A stretch of DNA of 64,000 nt from Pontederia crassipes. Its lineage: Eukaryota; Streptophyta; Magnoliopsida; Commelinales; Pontederiaceae. The stretch covers positions 32,074,171 to 32,138,170 of the forward strand of contig CM060194.1 in the NCBI GenBank assembly GCA_030549335.1. The letters are read 5' to 3'. A program made the position numbers and the translations under genes. How positions within the stretch are numbered: position 1 is the first letter of the stretch; each line of letters begins with the position of its first letter. The notes beneath the pieces are model-generated. The model did not search any database and was not told the origin of the DNA. It saw nothing but the letters and a program-made list of their open reading frames with translations. Below, one piece after another: positions 56,520 to 64,000 of this stretch.

Positions 56520-57560
56520 TTTCTCATTGAGGATGAATTTTTCGAAGACGAAGCGGACTCTTCTTCGCTAGGTTACGCCTTCGTCGCTAATGTGACATCG
56601 TCTTCTGTGCACATACCGAGGATGTCGTGCGGGACACGACCATACACGGGAGATCAATTGGTTAACGAAATGTTGAATAGACATCTGAAAAGAAGGTACC
56701 ACCATTTAGGGGTTCAAAATACAACATTTATGTTGTTGGAGTTACTAGTTTCCCAATGGCTTCTTGCATCCACAAAGCATGTCAATGCACGAAAACAACT
56801 GGCCATTTTTTTATTTGTCATTCGTTGAGATGAGACAAATAGAGACATGCAAGAGGTCAGCACTTCGGGGAAACGATGTTACGACACTTTAGGAATGTCT
56901 TCAAAGCTATTTGTTCATTAAGCGACGAGTTCATAGTACTCCCACGTGCAAATGTCGGGTCCACCCTCGAGTGCGGGACAGTCGCAGATTCTATTCATAC
57001 TTTGCGGTAAGTTGTGTCGCGTACACCTCTAAATGAAACTTATATGTGCTAGATGTCATTAACCTTTTTCTATTGTGTCATTATAGAATGCATTAGGTGC
57101 CATCGACGAAACCCACATCCCAACTCATGTGCCAAAGTCAAAAGCAGTACTGTATCAAAATCGTAAGGAATTCCTTTCATATGACAGTAACATCTTTCGA
57201 TCACACTTTTCTCTTCGTTTGTGCTGGTTGTGAGGGCTCAGTAGGCGATATGAAGGTGTTGAGATGGTGCGTAGAGAGGAATAAATTTCGTGTGCCCCAT
57301 TATATGTATTTGTAGTCCTTACAAACGAATTACATATGCATCTTCAATAATTTCGTGGTCTGATTAATTGTATTAACATTCGCCACAGAAAAGTACTTTC
57401 TTGTGAATTCATGTTGTGCGAACTCTGATAAGTTCATAGCACCATATCAGAGTGGGAGGTATCATATGAGGACTTTTATGGAGGACAACCCAATTGGCCG
57501 ATATGGTGATGCGAATGATATTTTTAATCATCGACATGTGCAGCTGTGAAACTGTGTAGA
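56520..57560 (+). pseudogene. Harbinger transposase (DDE_Tnp_4 type)
   Basis: An acidic start (DEFFEDEADSSS) leads to RMSCGTRPYTGDQLVNEMLN, and SKLFV- and STKHVNARKQLAIFLFVI-like residues follow. An intron-like gap near 57010-57086 is followed by ALGAIDETHIPTHVPKSKAV with the first catalytic Asp, then NRKEFLSYDSNIF. The second Asp segment reads EGSVGDMKVLRWC. Frames change repeatedly and stops interrupt it, so the protein is inactive. Confidence 0.75.
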
Positions 57561-59071
57561 AAAGTCATTCATAATTTTGAAAAAAAAATGTTTAAGTTGC
57601 TTCGTAGCCCATTCAGTATCCATTGAAGATTCAGAAGTACATCGTCATAGCCTATTGCGTCATACACAATTTCGTGAGACGACATCAAGAAGACGACAAG
57701 TACTTCAATATGATTGTCCTAGCTGAACCCAAAGCAATCCATGCAGGTGACCTTCTGTGTCCGCCTCTACAACCGAAAAAACTATAGGCGACATTATTCA
57801 GGATGAGCTAGCATCCAAGATTTGGGCTGATCATTGAAGACGCAGACACAAGACTTTACTTAGGATTGTCTGATTTAAACTTACATTACTACATTGACTT
57901 CCTGACATATTTGCATTAATTGACTTCTTTGTGAATTTAATTTCAATTACGCCGAATTGTTTTGATGGAGTTTTATTGCTTCTTGTAAAATTTTAGTTTT
58001 AACATCAATCAGAATCTCTACATATCATCCTACAAATGCTATCCACCATATTATTGTTTAGGTTGAGTTCGAAATTTATATTTTGGACTGAAGGTATATT
58101 GCTAAGGTATATTGACATATGTAATCTTTTTTTCTCGAAAATGTTATTATCCAATTTAGATCAAATGTCACTCATACCTTGTATAATTTGTCACTTTTTA
58201 ATAGTTGATCCACATGTCTTATGAACACTTGCCTCAGAAATATGTCTCCTAACCCGGTCACTGGTATTAATTAAACTTGTTGTCTGCATTCAGTCTCCAA
58301 ATTAGTACAACACACTAATAACAATTCATAAATAGGATAGGACCTTATCTTATGTGCCTTTTTTCCATGTTGCAGGATATCAGGCCACCGACAATTAAAA
58401 TGGCAACAAAAAAAATATTATGCTGTGTACGAAAGTCGCAAGCCCAGAGTGTATGACAACTGAATAGATTGTCAAACACAAATATTGGATTATCGCTATT
58501 GCGCATATAAGAAGTTCGATACTTATGATGCAACCTCAACTTCATTGCACAATTACTTTACTACACGTTATGATCCATCAACTATTGAACCACAATCGAC
58601 ATTTGTTAATCCTCAAGAACTTCAAGCCGAGGACTAATTCCCTACTGTGAAGTGTAAGTGCAATAGTTCCCTACTTTACTACATGCCATGTGCATTCATT
58701 TTGTTTGGACTTGATTTCATATTTGATAAGAGTTCTAGGGAGGCTTGAACCAAAATACTGTGTACTTTACTACTTCACTTATGTTGTTGCTTTGTTAATA
58801 TAGTTGTTGAAGCAATTTGAATGTTTAGTTAATTCATCTACGACTCAATTTTTTTAGTTCATAGCAATCTTGTACTTTTTAAAAAATTGGAATTGTGTTC
58901 GTTACTACAGTGGTTCAACATAAGAGCATGGTGCATACGAGCCGTTTTTTTTTTCACAAGCTGCTGGGAATTTCGTCCAAACACCACTAGGAACTTCCTA
59001 GTTCTGAGAACATGGATTTCAAAGTTCTGAGAACATGGATTTCAAAGTTCCACCAATGCCAAACGCAACCC

Positions 59072-61024
59072 AAAGGAATTCTGAGAGAAGCTTTCTTTTG
59101 AGAATTCATTGAATCAATACGATATGAGATGTGAAATGAAAAGAAGCTCGAGTCAAACCATTTCCGCAAATGAAAATCTAAAACAATGTATTATTTCCGA
59201 AGAGAATAAAAAAGAACACGAAACTAAGAGCAATGAAGCTCTTATCATTATAGGGAATAATAAAGATTTACTTGAGGTGTGATTAGACACAAAAAAGTTA
59301 AATGCATTGCCTGTAGCATGACAACCACCCACCCATGATGTATGGCTCAAATGCTTTTTATGAAATTAAAGCTCAATTTAACATCAAAACCACTATTAAT
59401 GTATTATGACAATCAAATTACAATAAGCTTAATAGACAATGGATTGCTATAGGAGATCCAAAAAAAGTAAAGCGATTCGCACAATATAACTACATCCTCA
59501 CCAACTTGCAAAAACTAGCTTAGAAGGACTGCAACAAGATTGAGACACACCACCATCATGGGTCATGTACACGTTTCAGTTTGAAAGCTATCATGTAGGC
59601 ACAAGCATCAACCTAAGCAGATAAGAATAATAACTTTACAAAAGAAAATAAATGAAAGGAAACAGCAATATACAGAAAATATTTAGCAAACCTTGATACT
59701 AATCCAAGGTAAATCACAATTGACGTGTTTACATCAAACAACTAGCTTAGAAAGTTTAATGCTTGGCATATATGGTAAAATGTAAATGTGAAATGAGAGT
59801 TTAGAATGTCTCGTTATGTTTAATTACATAATGATATTGTCTCTCGGCTTGAAACTGCAACAGTTACTAATTGCAAAATCGGTGTGAGAGAAAACAGAAT
59901 GTGATCTCAACTTAACAATTAACGAAAAATATGAAGGAACAATATAAACTTGACTGGAACAACTAATAACAAACGACTAGCATATAATACAATAATAAAG
60001 AAACTCTAATGACTGCAATATCTTGGAAAGTTTATTTTATGCAAAGGAAATGTAGACAGTAATTCCTCTGCACTATACATATTCAGAAAAATAAGTAATG
60101 TCTTTTAAGGAAAAAGGACGAACATAGCACAAGGCATGAAAACAATAAGAAGCAATTTCATTGGAGGAGAAAAGTTATGATCAAATTTGTCAATCACTTA
60201 TTGAAGTCATGCACAAATAAATAAATGAATCAATGTAATGAAGTCAACAGACCACAATGATAAGATGAGAAGCAAGCAACTGACAGGTGTAGGTCTATGT
60301 CAAAATAGTTTTGATGCAGAATCGTTAATTCAAATCAGACTATTATTGAAAAATCAATAAATGGAATGAGAAAATTATCAGTCATTCACTCTAAGCATTT
60401 AAAGCAAAAACTTTATAAAAGTACTAATTCAGATAGAGTATCTTAAAGAAATTGTGATCGTACAGTAGAAGACTAGAAGTTCAACAATCAATGAACTGTA
60501 ACATGCAATCTAGCCTTTCTAATCATAGAAGCACTTGCATATTAAAGGAAGCAACTTCGTTACCCGTGCACAATAAACCCGGCCTGCAATCGTAATTCTG
60601 GAAGAACAAGAAAATTCCCTGAATAAAATTGATAAGTAGAGATATGAATGCATGACCTGATGAAAGTGTCACTAAAAGTATGATTTTGAGTATATCCACA
60701 ATAACATCGCGAATTATGGAGCAATTATTCAGATACACCAGGATAAAAAATGGAGCAATTGCTGGAATCTAACTTGAGTTATCTCTATATCAAGATGAAC
60801 GAAGAAAGAGAATAGTTGTTTTAAGAGAAAAGTAACGGATCCATTTGTTTTCTACTCAATCTGTCAACGCCCAACCCTCCTGCCGCAACGACAGCGGTGG
60901 AGGTGGGAACAATACCTTATTGCCAGTCTTAGATCTACCCCCATATCCTCCACCAAACAATGGGAAACGAAAAACGAAAAAAAAAAACAAGTATCTGCAC
61001 AAGATCAAAAACCCTCAAAAGGTG
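59072..61024. other. AT-rich DNA downstream of the 61-kb gene
   Basis: No gene recognised. On the minus strand ATTACGATTGCAG followed by 20 bases and CGG|GTAACG near 60575-60600 resembles a tiny spliced exon, possibly in a 3' UTR. This is speculation. Confidence 0.4.
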
Positions 61025-61402
61025 CTAGTGCGCCGCAACAAGATCAACGCCTAAGGTGGCGGCGGCGGCGGCTTCCAAGAAGAGCTCAGCCACATCGGGG
61101 CTCGACGGCGCGAAGAAGACGAACTTGGGCGCGAGGACCCTCTTACGCTGCAAATATCTGAACCCGCCGGACGTGGGAGCAAAGCATAGGAACCCGTCGA
61201 ACTGAGCGGCGGCAACTGGTGCAACGGAAGGGCGCGGCGACGAGGGCGGGGAGAGCCGAGTGACGGGGATGGATCGGGGTGACCGGGCGCTGATGCGGGA
61301 GTCCCGGAGGCGGGCGAGGGCGCCAGGCCTCAGGAAGCGATGGAGGCGCTCCTCGGTCTGGGAGGAAGGTGAAGAGGAGGAGCCCCGAAGCCTGCGGTTC
61401 AT
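61025..61402 (-). CDS. Small plant protein of unknown function (FLRPGALARLRDSRIS motif)
   Basis: A single 125-codon frame runs from ATG (context CATTGCCATGAACC) to TAG. It opens MNRRLRGSSSSPSSQTEERL and has FLRPGALARLRDSRISARSP, then a Pro/Ser-rich part, FDGFLCFAPTSGGF, RYLQRKRVLAPKFVFFAP and a helical end, LFLEAAAAATLGVDLVAAH. No signal peptide or membrane segment is evident. The N-terminal basic motif feels like a small conserved plant family, but I cannot name it. The GC-rich exon and CT-rich leader contrast with surrounding AT-rich DNA, as plant first exons do, which supports a real gene. Confidence 0.65.
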   Translation of the reverse strand: MNRRLRGSSSSPSSQTEERLHRFLRPGALARLRDSRISARSPRSIPVTRLSPPSSPRPSVAPVAAAQFDGFLCFAPTSGGFRYLQRKRVLAPKFVFFAPSSPDVAELFLEAAAAATLGVDLVAAH

Positions 61403-61560
61403 GGCAATGGATGAAGAGGAGTAGGAGGACGAGGGGTTTGGCGTGGATCTGAGGAGAGGAAGGGAGGGGGTTTTAATGGCGGAGAAGGAGACGAGAGAAG
61501 GGGGAGGGGGAGGGGGAGGGGGGCGGGTGGATGGCGCCTTGTAGGCGGGAGGTTGAGGAG
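61403..61560 (-). promoter_or_regulatory. Presumed 5' UTR/promoter of the 61-kb gene
   Basis: Directly upstream the minus strand is CT-rich (CTCCTCCTACTCCTCTTCATC) then C-rich (CCCCCTCCCC runs near 61500-61520). No clear TATA box is seen. Such CT-rich leaders are common in plant genes. Confidence 0.35.
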
Positions 61561-62479
61561 GGAAAAATAGGGAGGGTTTCTTTTAACGCGATGGGCGGGA
61601 TTTTTATTTTTATTTCTCTTTATTATTTAATTATTTTTGGAGAGAAGGGCGAGAAATGGCGGGGAGGTTATTTTGGCCTGAGGGCTTGGAAGGGTAATTT
61701 TACAATATCAGTCTCGCTTTTGTCATTTTCCGAGGCAGTAGCGCCGAGAACGTGGTCACTGTGCCGCGAATTGCGTAACGTGGCTGCACTTGATAGGTGA
61801 GCATGAATCACAAGCCGGAATAGGCATCACTCGACACTCGCTTTAAAATACATTAATCAAAATTTCTTTTTCAAAATATTATTTCACATTATTATTAATT
61901 ACATTAAAATTATTTATTGATGTAAAAATCTTTATGAATATGAAATAAAATAATTATTAAATGTATATATATAACGTATAAATTATTTAATTATAATGAT
62001 ATAAAATTGAACATTTTTGTAAAGATATATCAAAATATTATGAATTCACATAATCTTCAATAATAATGACTTCAAGCCCAATTACTATTTTTTGACAAAC
62101 TGAAAATATTATGTTCAGATAATTAAATTTTACAAAAGTAGTTTACCTATTAATAATAATAAATGAACATGTATAATTTAGCATGTATATATTTTTTGTG
62201 AAAAAAATAAAGTAAAAGGTGAAAACATATACTTCAAATCATATTTATACTATCCCTTATTATGATGATAGGACTAAACTGTTAAGAAGGTATACAAATA
62301 CTTAAAAGTAAATGCAATAAAAAGCGGAGAGCTGCTAAGTACGATCCCTAAATCTTTTGAATTAGGTAATACGTTGCAAACCGGTCAAACAAGTGACAAC
62401 ATCTGTTGAAATACTACTCCTATGTTAATTATCCAATGGTGCACGTGCACCCATCCGCCACCGGTTGCGATTGCGACGT
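61561..62479. other. AT-rich intergenic DNA
   Basis: No gene or bounded element is recognised. A plus ORF at 61531-61800 lies in the promoter flank and lacks domain features. Confidence 0.5.
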
Positions 62480-64000
62480 AGAGTTATACACTTGTCGAGT
62501 GCAAAGCATAGGGTCACCTCATTTTTAAGGTCATTTTGAGATTTTGACAACGTGAGGCAAGACAAGTTTTTTCCATACGACACTTTATACCTTGATTGTT
62601 TCTAGTCATTATTGTGAACAACGAGAGTATTCCCACGTTCACTGAGAACTTCACTCAATTTTTCTACTTTGATGGGCTGTCTTTTGTCTTTAATAGTGTG
62701 GCAAGTTCCATGTGATCGGCTTCTCTTCCCCAACATTGCCCTTGTCCACGAACTTTGATGCTATGACATTTGTTTTAGCATACTCCAACTCCATGATTGA
62801 TTCGGCAATGGCAACTAGAAGGGTTTCGGGGCGACTCGTGAACCTGATGACCCGACCCCACCCAAACCTAGGTCCGTGGTCGGGTCCGACCCATCATGAT
62901 CTCAACTTGACCTTGGGTCGGGTCGGGTATGGGTCAAATTTTTTTTTTACCCGAGTCACCCCTACTCGACTTGTAGAATTTATTTTTAATTTTTTTAGTT
63001 TTTAGCTTATATTTTGTATAAAAAGAAAAATATATATTAAAATAAAATATTTTAAAAGTGTGAAATAATATTTAAATGCTCGCCAAAATATTTTATGTTT
63101 TTTTGATAAATATTATATAATATTTCTATATTGGATAATAGAAAAAGTAAGAAAAAAATTTAAAAAAGAAAAAATGATGGTCAGGTCGGGTTAGATCGGG
63201 TCTAACCCTCAAAAGAGACCTGACGCCGTTCTGTGAACACCCTTAGCGACTAACGAGTGAAGGTTTTTGCAATTTCGTCGCCTCAACTCCGTCCTACCCT
63301 AAGGTTTCAACTCTGTGATGAAGACTTCTTCATCCACTTGAGAACTCTCTAGATAGAGTTCGGTGATCCCTTTCATGTCCTCATTCAACAATGCAATCTT
63401 GATTCCCTGTCCCAAATTGACAGGGCATACACAATTATGAACTACCGTGTATATTTGTTTAATATCTTAATGGGATCAATATTGCCACATTTCACATTGT
63501 CACATGACATTGCAATCATAATTTTCCACATCTTGTAGGATTTTTAGTATATGCATTTTTTTGATCTTGGACATCCTTTAAAGCTTCGGCAACATTGTGT
63601 TCCTTGAAGAAAATGATACACCTTTGATACTCGTCCATCCGTAGTTTGGACAAAGTGATGTTATTATACTTGTCGACAAAAATCATGCATCTTAGACATA
63701 CTCGACCTTTAGCAACTGACTCTTTGAGAGAGTAGATCTTTTGAGTCTTCGCCAATCCACGGGGATGCTCATAAAGACGCTCCGGTTAAGTAAACGGATT
63801 AGTGTTGGAGAACTCATAGCAAGAGTTCCCAATTTCACCTCTATCTCCATTTGAAAGGACGACATCACTAGTATGTCCTTCGAACCAATGTTATTATGGT
63901 CGGACCGAACAGGTCTGACCGTCAACCGGCCACTAAGACAGTCTAGTATGAGCCCTAAAATCGAACTCATAGTTGAACAGGGTTGAACCGATCAAGATTG
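62480..64000 (-). mobile_element. Interior of a second non-autonomous LTR element (relative of 38125-42451), cut by the right edge
   Basis: Sequence from about 62480 aligns with 39735-40780 of the other element. Shared landmarks are TTTGATGGGCTGTCTTTTGTC, CCCCAACATTGCCCTTG, GAGTTCGGTGATCCCTTTCA, TTGACAGGG, CATCTTGTAGG and AGACGCTCCGGTTAAGTAAA. It is more decayed and AT-shifted than the other copy, and is split by a MITE at 62818-63244. Minus-strand peptides LSKLRMDEYQRCIIF and AYTKNPTRCGKL match those at 40.2-40.5 kb. Similarity fades after about 63905. Confidence 0.75.
62818..63244. mobile_element. hAT-like MITE inserted in the non-autonomous element
   Basis: It interrupts the alignment with 40060 of the sister element. 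The flanks GGCAACTA (62810-62817) and AGCGACTA (63245-63252) agree at six of eight bases, as an aged 8-bp target duplication would. The ends GAAGGGTTTC and (inverted) AAGGGTGTTCAC are related. Inside are GGGTCGGGTCGGG-type repeats near both ends, a pattern common in plant hAT MITEs. Confidence 0.55.

Larger units (their letters stand above)
53158..59071 (+). mobile_element. PIF/Harbinger DNA transposon, autonomous type but degenerate
   Basis: The left end GGTTGTGTCTGGTTGGGAAC and inverted right end GGGTTGCGTTTGGCATTGG are related terminal repeats. The left flank carries TAA and the right AAA, near the TWA target rule. Between them are the two genes of the superfamily on the plus strand: a Myb/SANT-like protein and a DDE transposase, both with stops. 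A duplicated 23-bp unit (AGTTCTGAGAACATGGATTT) lies near the right end at about 58999-59045. The element at 25414-26154 shares the subterminal GTTCTGCCAAACACC and looks like a non-autonomous relative. Confidence 0.82.

Overview
The window looks like nuclear DNA of a flowering plant. It is AT-rich, has intron-containing genes, and is packed with LTR retrotransposons, MITEs, PIF/Harbinger and Mutator-type DNA transposons, and LINE/SINE pieces. The starch synthase III gene and the mix of transposons would suit a non-grass monocot, but that is an impression and no species is claimed. I see no prokaryotic, organellar, rRNA, convincing tRNA or CRISPR sequence.

Host genes are few. (1) Positions 1-6160, minus strand: the 5' part of a plastid starch synthase III gene (SS3). 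Six exons join exactly into 775 codons carrying the transit peptide and three starch-binding CBM53 modules; the GT5 catalytic domain lies beyond the left edge. (2) Positions 22816-26261, minus strand: scattered exons of a histidinol-phosphate aminotransferase (HISN6-like) relic, split by two MITEs and an LTR fragment. (3) Positions 61025-61402, minus strand: a compact 125-codon gene for a protein I do not recognise firmly. A possible single orphan exon lies at 32902-33033.

Everything else is mobile or intergenic. An LTR-like block lies at about 9.1-10.7 kb and a degenerate LTR at 11.2-13.6 kb. At 14221-21633 there is a non-autonomous Ty3/gypsy chromovirus-type element (2-kb LTRs, TSD TTTAC, Met-tRNA PBS, only a chromodomain end left of pol). 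A decayed Ty1/copia element lies at 27995-31992, flanked by two related GC-rich LTR-like repeats. At 38125-42451 there is a non-autonomous LTR element with an unrecognised internal protein and about 225-bp tandem repeats; a second copy of its interior runs off the right edge from about 62.5 kb. A Mutator-like element (9-bp TSD) is at 45180-45829, a near-intact copia element (TSD CAACT) at 46812-51214, and a degenerate autonomous PIF/Harbinger element at 53158-59071. Smaller items include two SINE-like copies with 17- and 19-bp TSDs, a 0.46-kb foldback at 37.4-37.9 kb, and several MITEs.

No clearly new multi-gene system is present. The most unusual structures are the islands of near-palindromic GGTCGACC motifs shared by several LTR families, the pol-less LTR family with its own unknown protein, and the heavily invaded HISN6 relic. 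Genes are read by eye: splice sites are inferred from consensus and reading-frame continuity, and family names from remembered protein motifs.
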